A DNA stretch of 64,000 nt from Fischerella sp. PCC 9605 (GTDB taxonomy: Bacteria > Cyanobacteriota > Cyanobacteriia > Cyanobacteriales > Nostocaceae): assembly GCF_000517105.1 (NCBI RefSeq), contig NZ_ALVT01000034.1, positions 365,689 to 429,688 of the forward strand. Direction: 5' to 3'. The position numbers and the translations under genes were made by a program. The notes beneath the pieces are model-generated. The model was not told the DNA's origin and made no database searches. It worked only from the letters and a program-made list of their open reading frames with translations. Shown here in pieces: positions 36,922 through 46,024 of the stretch (its first letter is position 1; every line of letters starts with the position of its first letter).

Positions 36922-37074
36922 TCAGCAACGCCATTCTGCAAAAGCATTGGCGATCGCACTGTAAGGAATATTGCGCACCAATTCCAAAACATCGGTGGTA
37001 GGAAACGGCAATTGTCCGGTGAGTAGTTCGTAGAAACTAACGTCCAATGAATGAAAACCTGTACGATTGTTAAA
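36922..37074 (-). pseudogene. Ser/Thr kinase domain fragment of a multi-sensor kinase
   Basis: One minus-strand frame reads FHSLDVSFYELLTGQLPFPT then TDVLELVRNIPYSAIANAF before a stop. This is the C-lobe segment of the large cyanobacterial Ser/Thr-kinase/ATPase/GAF/histidine-kinase proteins. No start or rest of the domain is present. Confidence 0.6.
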
Positions 37075-37166
37075 CGAACACTATTAATACTTGAGAATAA
37101 TGTCAGTGAGATTATCACCTGCAACAAGTTTTATAATAAGATTTATCCTCTCAAAGTCAGAAATTA

Positions 37167-39878
37167 ATGGTTTGGGCAGTAGGATATAAGTTGCAGGGCG
37201 ATAAGTATATTATCGAACAAGTCCTGGGACAAGGAGGCTTTGGGGTTACTTATAAAGCACGGCATAGGTACTTAAATAATTTAGTAGTGATTAAAACGCC
37301 TAATGAAAGTCTGCGACATGACCCAGAATACCCTAAATATGTAAAGCGATTTCTTGAAGAAGGGCAGCGATTAGAAAAGCTTTGTGAAACTCAACATCCT
37401 AATATAGTGCGTGTCAGGGATTTGTTTGATGAAGGCGGTACATATTGCCTAGTGATGGATTTTGTTCAAGGCGAGAGTTTGTTTAATTTAGTGCAGCGAC
37501 GGGGAGCGTTATCTCCACAAGAAGCAGTCAACTACATAAATCAAATTGGCGAAGCTTTGAAGGTAGTACACCAAGCAGGGTTAGTACATCGCGATGCTCA
37601 TCCTGGTAACATCATGGTGCAGCAGGATGGTAGAGCAGTTTTAATTGATTTTGGCATTGCTGGCGAAACTGTCCCCATCACAGTAAGTTCAAAGTTTTTT
37701 GCCAATGTCGCCTTTGCCCCTTACGAGCAGATCGGAGGCGGTCGCAAGCCTAGCGTCGATGTTTACTCTCTAGCTGCTTCTTTATACTATGCAGTTACAG
37801 GTCAACGCCCGGCAACATCTCTTGACCGCAAACTATACAATACTCCACTCATTCCACCGCAGCAACACGTCTCAAGTATCAGCGATCGCTTGCAGGCAGC
37901 AATTCTCAAGGGGATGGAACTCGAACCCCAAGACCGACCCCAGACCATGCAGGAATGGTTGGAAATGCTAACTCCCATACAGGTTTTAACAGTTTGGTTG
38001 CCAGGGTATCAACTCCAGGGTGGTAAATACATTCTCAACAGAATGATCGCTCAAGGTGGTTTTGGCGTTACCTATTTAGCTAGGAGCGATAAAGGGGAAC
38101 AAGTTGTCATCAAAACTTTGAATGAAACAGTGCAATGCCGGCCTGACTTTGCCAAATTCCAGGAAGATTTTGTCAGAGAGGCACTACGGCTAGCCAAATG
38201 CAGTCACCCTCATATAGTGCGGGTTAACGATGTATTCCAACAAGGGCTGTTGTGGTGTATTGTGATGGAATACATTCAAGGGAAAAATCTTGCAGATATA
38301 GTTGCCAATCGTGGTATTTTGCCAGAAGCTGAGGCAATAGGCTACATCCAGCAAATTGGAGAAGCCTTAACAGTGGTTCACAAACAAGGCTTGTTGCATC
38401 GAGATGTCAAGCCAGCAAATATAATCATACGTGCTAATCAGCCGGAAGCTGTATTAATTGATTTTGGCATTGCACGGGAATTTACGCATGATTTAACACA
38501 ACTGCACACGGCAAACTTATCCGATCGCTTTGCACCGATTGAGCAGTATTTATCAGTAGCGAAACGGGGTGCTTATACTGATGTTTATGCTTTGGCAGCA
38601 ACGTTGTATTTTCTGTTAACAAAAAGACTGCCTCCACCTGCTCCACTCAGGGCTAATGGTACGGAAGTATTAGAGCCACCACAGCAGATTAATCCCAGTA
38701 TTAGCAACAGAGTGAATGAGGCGATTCTCAAAGGAATGGAGTTAAAGGCAAACAACCGTCCGCAATCAATGCAGGAATGGTTGCAATTGTTGAAGGAGCC
38801 TGGTAGCCAAAATCACACTAACCTGTCAAAAACCCCATCTTCGCCACCATCACCAACTGCCTGGTCACGGCGTAGAGTTATTCAAACTACTGGGTTGATA
38901 GCTGCTGGTTTTGCTGCAACAGTAGTAGGTCAAAGAATTTTTTCTAATACTTCTAATCAAACTTCGCGAGAACAACCTACTTCACCAACCCCCACCAGTA
39001 ATACTCCAACATCTTCCCCAACAAATGCAACCGTCAAGGAACAAACCCTACAAACCTTTTATTTTGAAACTGTTAGCGTTGATGTATTGGGAAACATCAC
39101 CAACCGTCAAAACCACCAAGCAAATTATTTTGTAGAAGACTTGGGGAATGGTGTCACCTTGGAGATGGTACAGATACCAGGTGGTAAATTTCTGATGGGT
39201 TCACCGGAAAGAGAACAAGGAAGAAGACCAGACGAAGGGCCGCAACATCAAGTAACAGTTCCTGGGTTTTTCATAGGTAAATATGAAATTACCCAAGCAC
39301 AGTATCAGGCAATTATGGGTAATAATCCTTCAGATTTCCGAGGGGCAAAAAGACCTGTGGAAAGAGTGTCTTGGAATGAAGCTGTAGAATTTTGCAGACG
39401 CTTAAGCCAGAAAACGGGACGCACCTATAGACTACCCAGCGAAGCAGAATGGGAATATGCAGTTCGTGCAGGAACTACTACTGCCTTTTACTTTGGCGAA
39501 ACTATTACGACTAATTTAGTTAATTACGACGGAAACTACACTTACGCTGCTGAACCAAAAGGTCAAGATCGCCAACAAACAACGGATGTAGGAAGTTTTC
39601 CACCTAACGCCTTTGGATTATACGATATGCACGGGAATATGTGGGAATGGTGTGCCGACCATTGGCATGAAAATTATACAGGAGCGCCCACAGACGGCAG
39701 TGCATGGGTAGATGAAAACAATAACGACGGGCGGCTGCGTGTACAGCGCGGTGGTTCGTGGTACGGCAATCCGGAGGTCTGCCGTTCTGCCGTCCGCCTC
39801 TATAATGTCCCAAACAGCAGGCGCTTCGATGATGGGTTTCGGGTGGTGTGTGTTGGCGTTGCGATCGCAAGCAAATAA
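37167..39878 (+). CDS. Double Ser/Thr protein kinase fused to a C-terminal FGE/C-type-lectin-fold domain
   Basis: A 903-residue membrane-linked protein. Kinase 1 (~14-270) has [11 protein letters not shown], Lys43 and DFG at 161-163, but its catalytic loop is HRDAHPGN: the HRD Asp143 is kept and the usual Lys is His145. Kinase 2 (~288-543) is canonical: [10 protein letters not shown], Lys316, HRDVKPAN and DFG at 432-434. RRR568-570 precedes one membrane helix (~571-590), then a Pro/Thr/Ser linker. Residues ~660-897 form an FGE-sulfatase domain: [58 protein letters not shown] and RGGSW...GFRVVC. It probably signals external cues; the last ~35 residues look diversified. Confidence 0.9.
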   Translation: MVWAVGYKLQGDKYIIEQVLGQGGFGVTYKARHRYLNNLVVIKTPNESLRHDPEYPKYVKRFLEEGQRLEKLCETQHPNIVRVRDLFDEGGTYCLVMDFVQGESLFNLVQRRGALSPQEAVNYINQIGEALKVVHQAGLVHRDAHPGNIMVQQDGRAVLIDFGIAGETVPITVSSKFFANVAFAPYEQIGGGRKPSVDVYSLAASLYYAVTGQRPATSLDRKLYNTPLIPPQQHVSSISDRLQAAILKGMELEPQDRPQTMQEWLEMLTPIQVLTVWLPGYQLQGGKYILNRMIAQGGFGVTYLARSDKGEQVVIKTLNETVQCRPDFAKFQEDFVREALRLAKCSHPHIVRVNDVFQQGLLWCIVMEYIQGKNLADIVANRGILPEAEAIGYIQQIGEALTVVHKQGLLHRDVKPANIIIRANQPEAVLIDFGIAREFTHDLTQLHTANLSDRFAPIEQYLSVAKRGAYTDVYALAATLYFLLTKRLPPPAPLRANGTEVLEPPQQINPSISNRVNEAILKGMELKANNRPQSMQEWLQLLKEPGSQNHTNLSKTPSSPPSPTAWSRRRVIQTTGLIAAGFAATVVGQRIFSNTSNQTSREQPTSPTPTSNTPTSSPTNATVKEQTLQTFYFETVSVDVLGNITNRQNHQANYFVEDLGNGVTLEMVQIPGGKFLMGSPEREQGRRPDEGPQHQVTVPGFFIGKYEITQAQYQAIMGNNPSDFRGAKRPVERVSWNEAVEFCRRLSQKTGRTYRLPSEAEWEYAVRAGTTTAFYFGETITTNLVNYDGNYTYAAEPKGQDRQQTTDVGSFPPNAFGLYDMHGNMWEWCADHWHENYTGAPTDGSAWVDENNNDGRLRVQRGGSWYGNPEVCRSAVRLYNVPNSRRFDDGFRVVCVGVAIASK
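39747..39851 (+). other. Candidate DGR variable region at the 3' end of the FGE domain
   Basis: Codons 861-895 ([20 protein letters not shown] to GFRVVC) occupy the place of the variable region in known diversity-generating-retroelement target proteins of this fold. The stretch is GC-rich and poor in adenine compared with the surrounding gene. No reverse transcriptase or template repeat is in the window. Confidence 0.45.
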
Positions 39879-40311
39879 AAAACAACGCTAGACCTATAAA
39901 TTTGGCATTTGTAAGAGGGAACAGGGAATAGGGAATAGGGAACAGTTTGATATCCCATGCTTAAAAGCTCTTGATTTAACTTTGACTTGTAAATTAAGTT
40001 TTTGACTCGTAAATTAAGTTTTTGACTTGTAAATTAAGTTTTTGACTTGTAAATCAAGTTTTTGACTCGTAAATCAAGTTTTTGATTCGTAAATCAAGTT
40101 TTTGATTCGTAAACCTGTTTTTATTAACAAATTTCAGCAATTCTACTCGTATTTATCCTGTCTGCTAATCCTAATACTCCAAAATTTCTGTGGCTTCACT
40201 CAGGCTAGAGCATCCGCTAATTGCGTATTCTGATGATATATAACGAACTCAGTGTGAAACACCATCAGGATTCTCCATTCCTTATTAAATTTATCTAAAA
40301 AGGGAAACTTT
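39879..40311. other. Repeat-bearing intergenic region
   Basis: It holds a heptameric GGGAACA/GGGAATA array (39917-39944) and a seven-unit 20-bp tandem array (39981-40120). The remaining AT-rich ~190 bp must contain the promoter of the next gene. No ORF of note was seen. Confidence 0.6.
39981..40120. repeat. 20-bp tandem repeat array, seven units
   Basis: Units start TTTGACTTGT or TTTGACTCGT and end AAATTAAGTT or AAATCAAGTT. Six are full-length; the seventh is degenerate. There are no spacers between units, and each contains an imperfect ACTT...AAGT palindrome. Confidence 0.9.
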
Positions 40312-40680
40312 ATGGCGCAACGCAAACGAAATTCGAGCGCACTGACCAAAGCTGAACGACGGATTGAAGGATTACAGACGATAAACCCTGATCTAGACTT
40401 TGGCAATGGGTTGTCAATCGCTACTTACAACACTATGGTTAATGAGTTACGAGAGAAACTAGCCGCCTATAATCAAGCACGAACAATGGTGGATAAGACG
40501 CACAATGCCTTAGTAGATGCAGAACGTGCGTTGAATAATTATTCTGAGCATATGCTGCTGAGTGTTGCGTCTCGCTATGGCAAAAATAGTGATGAGTATG
40601 AAATGGCTGGTGGAACACGCAAGTCAGACCGACGAAAAGCACGCCCGGTGGTAAACCAAACGGTAAAGCTTGGGGAGTGA
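40312..40680 (+). CDS. Conserved hypothetical protein (122 aa)
   Basis: A basic, helical protein: MAQRKRNSSALTKAERRIEG, LDFGNGLSIATYNTMVNELR, then a long heptad-like helix (AAYNQARTMVDKTHNALVDA, ERALNNYSEHMLLSVASRYG) and KNSDEYEMAGGTRKSDRRKA. This pattern, particularly YGKNSxEYEMAGGTRKS, is conserved in many short proteins of cyanobacteria and Bacteroidetes with unknown function. The basic ends suggest nucleic-acid binding, which is inference. AAAGGGAAA lies just before the ATG. It stands alone after the tandem repeats. Confidence 0.8.
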   Translation: MAQRKRNSSALTKAERRIEGLQTINPDLDFGNGLSIATYNTMVNELREKLAAYNQARTMVDKTHNALVDAERALNNYSEHMLLSVASRYGKNSDEYEMAGGTRKSDRRKARPVVNQTVKLGE

Positions 40681-40736
40681 TTAGCTGAGTAAACACTGAT
40701 TTGATTCAAAACAAGAAATTTATACGCTCTCATGTA

Positions 40737-40945
40737 GCAGGGCTGTTTCATTCCCTAAAAGGCTCTGATTTACAAGCGTCTAAGTCAAAAAAATCAGGTG
40801 ATGAAAAAATCTGATTGGACAAGAAAATGGCGATCGCACTCAAATTTTCTGGTCTTTGCGGTGATTTTTCGCTCACCAACTTCAGCAAATTTTACAGCGA
40901 GTACTCTTGACAAAATCCTTACCTGCTCGAATGAAACAGCCCTGC
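40737..40945. mobile_element. MITE-like element with 17-bp terminal inverted repeats
   Basis: GCAGGGCTGTTTCATTC at 40737-40753 is repeated exactly as its reverse complement at 40929-40945. The 209-bp element has no ORF of its own. The end sequence resembles ends of known insertion sequences, so a transposase elsewhere may move it. It abuts the broken xylulokinase. No target duplication could be identified. Confidence 0.75.
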
Positions 40946-41537
40946 CTAGTATCGGGATCGAGGTGGGGACTGCGTTCTCCTGAGAGGTGAGGCAGAAATA
41001 GAACACCACGCGCACCGGGAAGTGAACTTTCTGCCATATCCATCAGCTCGGTGTAGGATATCTGCGGTGCAAAAGTATCTCGATACCAACGCAGAGATCC
41101 GCCAGCCGCCAGCGTCACTCCCAAGAGATGATAGCCACCATCGACATGACAGAACAAATGCACCCGACCTTCTGGATCGGGAATTGGGCGATCGCAGGGT
41201 GCAAAAATAACTCCCGAAGTGCCAATACTCAAACTACCTCGATTCAGATTGCTCGATGAGATGCCCAAACCAATCGCTGCTGCTGCATTGTCGCCTCCGC
41301 CTGCAACCACAGGTAATCCGGCAGGTAGTCCCACACGGGCGGCTATTTCGGATTTCAACCGTCCGGCGATCGCGGTAGAATCGACGATCGAGGGGAACAA
41401 TGCTGGGTTAATCAGGCTGTGGGGTAAAAAGGGGATAACTTCTGGTTGTCTGAGCGACAATTTGCCCTTGCAAATCAACCGCGATCGCCCGCACTCCTCC
41501 TGTACCCAGATCTAAGCTTACTACGACGTCAGTCAAT
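40946..41537 (-). pseudogene. xylB: Xylulokinase pseudogene with internal and C-terminal deletions
   Basis: The minus strand starts with a proper FGGY-kinase N-terminus ([38 protein letters not shown]) and then hits a stop. A different frame continues with [72 protein letters not shown] and [17 protein letters not shown]. That part matches the mid and C-lobe of xylulokinase (sugar phosphorylation in the pentose pathway). About 200 codons between the two parts are gone, and the gene is cut after DPDTR exactly at the MITE-like element. It cannot give an active kinase. Confidence 0.9.
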
Positions 41538-41676
41538 TGCTTCTCCCAAATTCTGAGTCCTAGTGGCAATCTTAACGTGAGCTGACAACGAACAGCATTC
41601 GTTATGCCTTAGCCTAATGTTAATGAAACTTCAATACTGGGAATCTTAATAGAAGACTAATCATGACCACAAATCT

Positions 41677-44544
41677 ATGCTAACTACAGAAGGCTCCCAA
41701 TCCCCCCTACAATCGCAGCACCGCGAAGATTTGCTCCATCGGATCGCGTCACGGATTCGCCAGTCGTTGGAGTTGCAGGAAATTTTAGAAACTACTGCGG
41801 CAGAAGTGCGATCGCTGTTGGGAACCGACCGTGTTAAAATATACAGATTTCATGCTGATGGCAGCGGTGAAGTTATTGCCGAATCGATTCACGACAATCG
41901 TCTACCTTCACTGTTGGGGCTAAATTTTCCTGCCGACGATATTCCACCCTACGCCCGCGAACTCTTCATCAAATCGCGCCAGCGCGTTGCTGTGGATGTA
42001 GTTGCCCAAACAACAACTGGTATGAGCCTGATGGAATATCTCGACTCTACACCAGACGAGGCAGAGCTGCAATTGCGCCATCGTCCGGTCGATCCTTGCC
42101 ATGTGGAATATTTAACAGCGATGGGAGTTAAGTCGTCAGTTGTGGTGCCAATTCTGCATGACGATCGCCTCTGGGGTCTGTTGGTGTCGCATCATTCCCA
42201 GCAGCGCCATGTCACCGAAGCTGAGCTGCAATTTATTCAGGCAGTTACCGATCAAGTTGAAGTAGCGATCGCTCAATCAACCTTGCTCAGCCAGATGCGC
42301 GAACAAGCAGAACGGGAAGCCAAAATTAACGAACTCAACACTGTATTGCATCGCTTGCCAACAGTGCAACTTCAAGCTGCCCTGGAAAAAGTAGTTGAAA
42401 TCTTGCAAGCTTCAGGTGGGCGATTATACTTGATGTCTGAAACTGGCGATCAAGTGGATGAATTCTACGTATGCGGGGAACAGCCCACGGAACTAGTCAA
42501 CGGCGGTGGGCGGCAAATTGAGCAACATCTGATGTGGCAGCAATATCTGCGCTCGCCTGGTCAAGATATTTGCAAAGTCGAAGCAACTCAGGATGCGGGG
42601 CAAGAACTTTGGTCAGCACAGCGGATGCACTCAATGTACCTGTCTGGAGGCGAACGTCCCAATCTCAACTGTTGGGCAATCAATGATATCTACCAAGAAC
42701 CCATTTTTCGCACGATTGTCACTTCGTTTCAGCCTACGCAAGTGCGAGGGCTGATGATTATTCCCTTGCGTTACGGTAAGCAAGTAATTGGCTGTCTTAG
42801 TATCTTCCGCAATGAAATTGAAACCGAACGGCTATGGGCAGGGCGCTGCGATCGAGATACCCGTCAAATCGCAGCACAAATCTCATTTGAGACTTGGCGG
42901 GAACTGAGGCGCGGACAGGCAAAACCCTGGACAGAGAACGAGAAGAAACTTGCCGAGACGATCGGCGGACATGTGGTCATGGCGGTGCAGCAATATTACC
43001 TTTACAACCAAGTGCAATCACTTAATGCTAACCTGGAGCGGCAGGTGCAGGAACGGACGGCTGAACTACAATATCTGTTAGAACAACAACAAGCTCTTTC
43101 CAGCGGAATTGCTAAAATTCGCGCTTCGCTCAAGCTAGGTGCAATTTTCCAAACTACGACCGAAGAGGTTTATCGGCTCTTGCGAGTTGATCGCGTGGTC
43201 ATCTATCAGTTCAATCCAGATTGGAGTGGTTGCTTTGTTGCCGAAGCTGTTGGAGAAGGCTGGACTAGCCTCCGGCAAGCCCAAGCCACTGATACAGACA
43301 TCCAAACTTACGTATCACGGAGCGATCGCTGCATTGTCAGTAGCTTTGTGGATGCACCTGTCCCAAACATTGACACCTATCTCCAGGAAACCCAAGGAGG
43401 AGAATTTGCGCGGGGCTGTGCTATCAAGCACGTTGATGATGTCGATACAATGAACTTTCCAGACTGCTATCGAGCTGTGCTGAAACAATTCCAGTGTCAA
43501 GCATACATTATTGTTCCCATCTACCAAGCAGACAAGTTATGGGGGCTGCTAGCAGTTTACCAAAATTCTGGCCCTCGCCAATGGAAAGACTTAGATATTG
43601 CCTTGTTAATGCAAACAGCCGATCAACTGGGTGTTGCCATTCAGCAAGCGGAACTGTTAGAGCAAACTCAACTGCAAACTCAGCAGTTGACTAAAATGCT
43701 GGAAGATCTGAAACAAACACAGACCCAGTTGGTGCAAACTGAAAAAATGTCAAGTCTAGGACAACTCGTAGCTGGTGTTGCCCATGAGATTAACAACCCG
43801 ATCAGCTTCATATATGGCAATGTCATTCACGCTGTAGAATATACCCAGCAATTGCTGGAAGTCGTTCGCCTCTATCAGCAACGCTATCCGGAACCAGATA
43901 GAGAATTACGCGATCGCCTCAAAGAGATTGACCTGGATTTTATCGCTGAGGATTTACCCAATTTGCTGTCGTCCATGCAAATTGGAACTGAACGAATTCA
44001 GGAAATTGTGCAATCTTTGCGTACCTTCTCGCGGCTCGATGAAGCAGAGTTCAAATTTGTGGATATTCACGAAGGTATTGACAGTACCTTGATGATTTTA
44101 GCCCATCGCCTCAAGGCACAACCAGATCGTCCGGCAATTCAAATCATTAAAGATTACGGTCAATTGCCCCTAGTTGAATGTTATCCAGGTCAACTTAATC
44201 AAGTATTTATGAATCTCTTGTCGAATGCAATTGATGCTTTGGAAGAGGGACTAGGGGAAGGTTCAGTCCCTTGTATACGTATTTATACTGTAATCACAGA
44301 TGACGATACAGTAACAATTCGCATTGTTGATAATGGAACTGGCATGAATGAAAAAGTGCGATCGCGGCTATTTAACCCTTTCTTTACGACAAAACCAATT
44401 GGCAAAGGTACGGGCTTGGGTTTATCCATTAGCTACCAAATCATTACTGAAGGGCACAAGGGTAAACTCTCCTGCCAATCTGCTCTAGGACATGGTACAG
44501 AATTTGCGATCGAAATTCCGATTCGGCATCAATGCGAACCATAA
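41677..44544 (+). CDS. GAF-domain sensor histidine kinase with probable bilin-binding GAF
   Basis: A 955-residue soluble kinase. GAF1 (~30-205) is phytochrome/cyanobacteriochrome-like: LLGTDRVKIYRF, FPADDIPPYARELF and RPVDPCHVEYLTAMGVKSSV, where Cys141-His142 occupies the usual bilin-attachment position, then LWGLLVSHH. GAF2 (~220-430) lacks these motifs. GAF3 (~485-660) has VYRLLRVDRVVIYQFN and FPDCYRAVLKQFQ (Cys597, but Tyr instead of His after it). The kinase core has the H-box AGVAHEINNP (His703), LNQVFMNLLSNAIDAL (N), VDNGTGM (G1), FFTTKPIGKGTGLGLSI and GHGTEFAIEIP. A light-sensing role through GAF1 is likely; no response regulator is adjacent. Confidence 0.9.
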   Translation: MLTTEGSQSPLQSQHREDLLHRIASRIRQSLELQEILETTAAEVRSLLGTDRVKIYRFHADGSGEVIAESIHDNRLPSLLGLNFPADDIPPYARELFIKSRQRVAVDVVAQTTTGMSLMEYLDSTPDEAELQLRHRPVDPCHVEYLTAMGVKSSVVVPILHDDRLWGLLVSHHSQQRHVTEAELQFIQAVTDQVEVAIAQSTLLSQMREQAEREAKINELNTVLHRLPTVQLQAALEKVVEILQASGGRLYLMSETGDQVDEFYVCGEQPTELVNGGGRQIEQHLMWQQYLRSPGQDICKVEATQDAGQELWSAQRMHSMYLSGGERPNLNCWAINDIYQEPIFRTIVTSFQPTQVRGLMIIPLRYGKQVIGCLSIFRNEIETERLWAGRCDRDTRQIAAQISFETWRELRRGQAKPWTENEKKLAETIGGHVVMAVQQYYLYNQVQSLNANLERQVQERTAELQYLLEQQQALSSGIAKIRASLKLGAIFQTTTEEVYRLLRVDRVVIYQFNPDWSGCFVAEAVGEGWTSLRQAQATDTDIQTYVSRSDRCIVSSFVDAPVPNIDTYLQETQGGEFARGCAIKHVDDVDTMNFPDCYRAVLKQFQCQAYIIVPIYQADKLWGLLAVYQNSGPRQWKDLDIALLMQTADQLGVAIQQAELLEQTQLQTQQLTKMLEDLKQTQTQLVQTEKMSSLGQLVAGVAHEINNPISFIYGNVIHAVEYTQQLLEVVRLYQQRYPEPDRELRDRLKEIDLDFIAEDLPNLLSSMQIGTERIQEIVQSLRTFSRLDEAEFKFVDIHEGIDSTLMILAHRLKAQPDRPAIQIIKDYGQLPLVECYPGQLNQVFMNLLSNAIDALEEGLGEGSVPCIRIYTVITDDDTVTIRIVDNGTGMNEKVRSRLFNPFFTTKPIGKGTGLGLSISYQIITEGHKGKLSCQSALGHGTEFAIEIPIRHQCEP

Positions 44545-44573
44545 GTATTTGCTGTTATCTTTGTTGTGTCATT

Positions 44574-45293
44574 TTACCAATCAACAGGCAAACCCAATCT
44601 TTCCAAAGTATCGGCATCTTGCAATAATGGTTGAATCTCACTATCTATTTCAATGCGACCTCCAGAAAGCACTAAAGCACGTCGAGTCACTTTGCTTAGC
44701 CAATGCAAATCATGGGAGGCAATTAACATCACTTTTCCCTGCCACTGTAACAACAATTGAGCAAAATGACGCCGCCATGCCGGATCAAGACCGTTCGTCG
44801 GCTCATCCAAAATCAAAATATCAGGTTCTAAAGCTAAAATTGCAGCAAGGGCAGCAAGGCGTCTTTGCCCCCCCGACAGTTCGTGGGCAGAACGGTTGAC
44901 GTAAGCTTCTAAACCAAAATTAGCTAACAAATGTCTTGCTTTGTCAATTGCTATAGCTGGTGATACACCATAGTTACGCGGGCCGAAGGTAACATCTTCG
45001 AGTATAGTTGGCATAAAAAGTTGGTCGTTGGCATCTTGAAAGCCAAAACCGATTTGACGACGCACTTGAGGTAAGGTTTTTGGTTCTAAAGGGATGCCAT
45101 TAATCAAAATTTTCCCGCCTTGAGGTTGTTTTAAGCCAATCAGGTTCTCAAGCAAGGTGCTTTTGCCAGAACCAGTTGGCCCCATTAGCGCTACGCGATC
45201 GCCTGCATTTAAGGTAAAAGAAATTCCTCGTAAAACTGGTTCACCCTGGGAATAGGCATAAACTAGGTTTTGAACCACTACAGCTTGTGACAT
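44574..45293 (-). CDS. cbiO: ECF transporter ATPase (CbiO type), cluster 1
   Basis: The ATPase that powers uptake of Ni2+ or Co2+ through the CbiMQ-type membrane complex. Walker A GPTGSGKST, Q-loop GFGFQDANDQLFMPTILEDV, signature LSGGQRRLAALAAIL, Walker B PDILILDEPTNGLD and switch ASHDLHWL. I start at the ATG at 45293 (MSQAVVVQNLVYAYSQ), because the longer frame overlaps the upstream gene and is built from a heptameric repeat. It is the last gene of the M-Q-O order in this cluster. Confidence 0.93.
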   Translation of the reverse strand: MSQAVVVQNLVYAYSQGEPVLRGISFTLNAGDRVALMGPTGSGKSTLLENLIGLKQPQGGKILINGIPLEPKTLPQVRRQIGFGFQDANDQLFMPTILEDVTFGPRNYGVSPAIAIDKARHLLANFGLEAYVNRSAHELSGGQRRLAALAAILALEPDILILDEPTNGLDPAWRRHFAQLLLQWQGKVMLIASHDLHWLSKVTRRALVLSGGRIEIDSEIQPLLQDADTLERLGLPVDW

Positions 45294-45324
45294 TTTGGTT
45301 GGTTTTTGGTGGTGATTATTCCAA

Positions 45325-45367
45325 ACAACTAACAACTAACAACTAAGAACAAATGACTAATGACTAA
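45325..45367. repeat. Heptameric tandem repeats
   Basis: AACAACT and AATGACT units run over the 3' end of the cluster-1 cbiQ gene and into the gap before cbiO. This is the same heptamer style as at 47251-47292 and 39917-39944. Confidence 0.8.
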
Positions 45368-46024
45368 TCCAAAATCGCTATAAGAAGCCAAGGTTAAACT
45401 AACAGCGATCGCACAAGCTAGCAGAACAACAAAACGCTCTTTGGCTCTTAATGTTGAATCTACTGGTAGTGTTCCTTTATAACCACGAACTACCATTGCT
45501 GCGTAAACTCGTTCTGCCCTTTCTAAACTACGGAGATACAAGCTACCAATCATAGCTGCACTGGCGTAACGCAGCCAAGCTGCTGTGCCATTTAGACCTC
45601 GGAGTTGAGCAGCACGTTGCATTCGCGTTACTTCTGCTAGCAGAATTTCTATATATTGTCCAGTCAATAACAAATTTTCCTTCAATCCGCTTGGAACGGG
45701 TAAACCTTTGAGAGCAATACCAAAACTGTGTGGCGGCAAGGTTAACAAAAAACTATTCATTGTTACCAAACAAATGAGAGAACGAATTAACAGAAAACTA
45801 GCTCGTTCCCATCCTAAGGGTAACGCTACAAATGAAAGGAATAATAATTCTGCACCCAACAATCCCGTGAGTTTGCGAATGGGTACGCGCAAAAGGATAG
45901 CCCAAATTAGTGCGATCGCGCCATATGCAGCTAGCCAATTCCAAGCCTCATACTTTAATAAAGCTGCCCCTACTACAATCACTAGGGATAACTGTAAACG
46001 TAATGGTAGTGAAATTTTAAGCAT
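45329..46024 (-). CDS. cbiQ: ECF transporter transmembrane protein (CbiQ type), cluster 1
   Basis: A 231-residue membrane protein with about five hydrophobic segments and the CbiQ coupling region (LAEVTRMQRAAQLRGL) followed by SLERAERVYAAMVVRGYKG, the pair of short Ala-Arg-Gly helices that touch the ATPase. It couples ATP hydrolysis in CbiO to transport. It overlaps the CbiM stop by 8 nt. The last ~10 residues (SHLFLVVSC) are encoded by a run of CTAACAA/ATGACTA heptamers, so the 3' end may have been changed by repeat growth. Confidence 0.92.
   Translation of the reverse strand: MLKISLPLRLQLSLVIVVGAALLKYEAWNWLAAYGAIALIWAILLRVPIRKLTGLLGAELLFLSFVALPLGWERASFLLIRSLICLVTMNSFLLTLPPHSFGIALKGLPVPSGLKENLLLTGQYIEILLAEVTRMQRAAQLRGLNGTAAWLRYASAAMIGSLYLRSLERAERVYAAMVVRGYKGTLPVDSTLRAKERFVVLLACAIAVSLTLASYSDFGLVISHLFLVVSC

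Larger units (their letters stand above)
36388..37166. other. Repeat-rich decayed intergenic region
   Basis: It holds GC-rich hairpins (36435-36640, including GGGGAGTCCCCACG and a CCCCTTCAAAAGGGG palindrome) and a MITE-like repeat (36777-36907). Near 36640-36770 a minus-strand peptide (TPAELIRQLLTETEAALEQL) might be a gene end, and a Ser/Thr-kinase scrap lies at 36922-37074. No intact gene was seen. Confidence 0.6.

Noticed and set aside
36618..37127. 169-codon minus-strand frame covering the kinase scrap
   Set aside because: It runs through the MITE-like repeat and is out of frame with the kinase fragment, so it is not one gene. A short helical stretch at its end is noted only as possible remnant.
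39981..40120. CRISPR array
   Set aside because: The 20-bp units follow each other without spacers and no cas genes are nearby.
39747..40311. Complete diversity-generating retroelement next to the kinase gene
   Set aside because: No template repeat resembling the candidate variable region and no reverse transcriptase occur downstream or elsewhere in the window.
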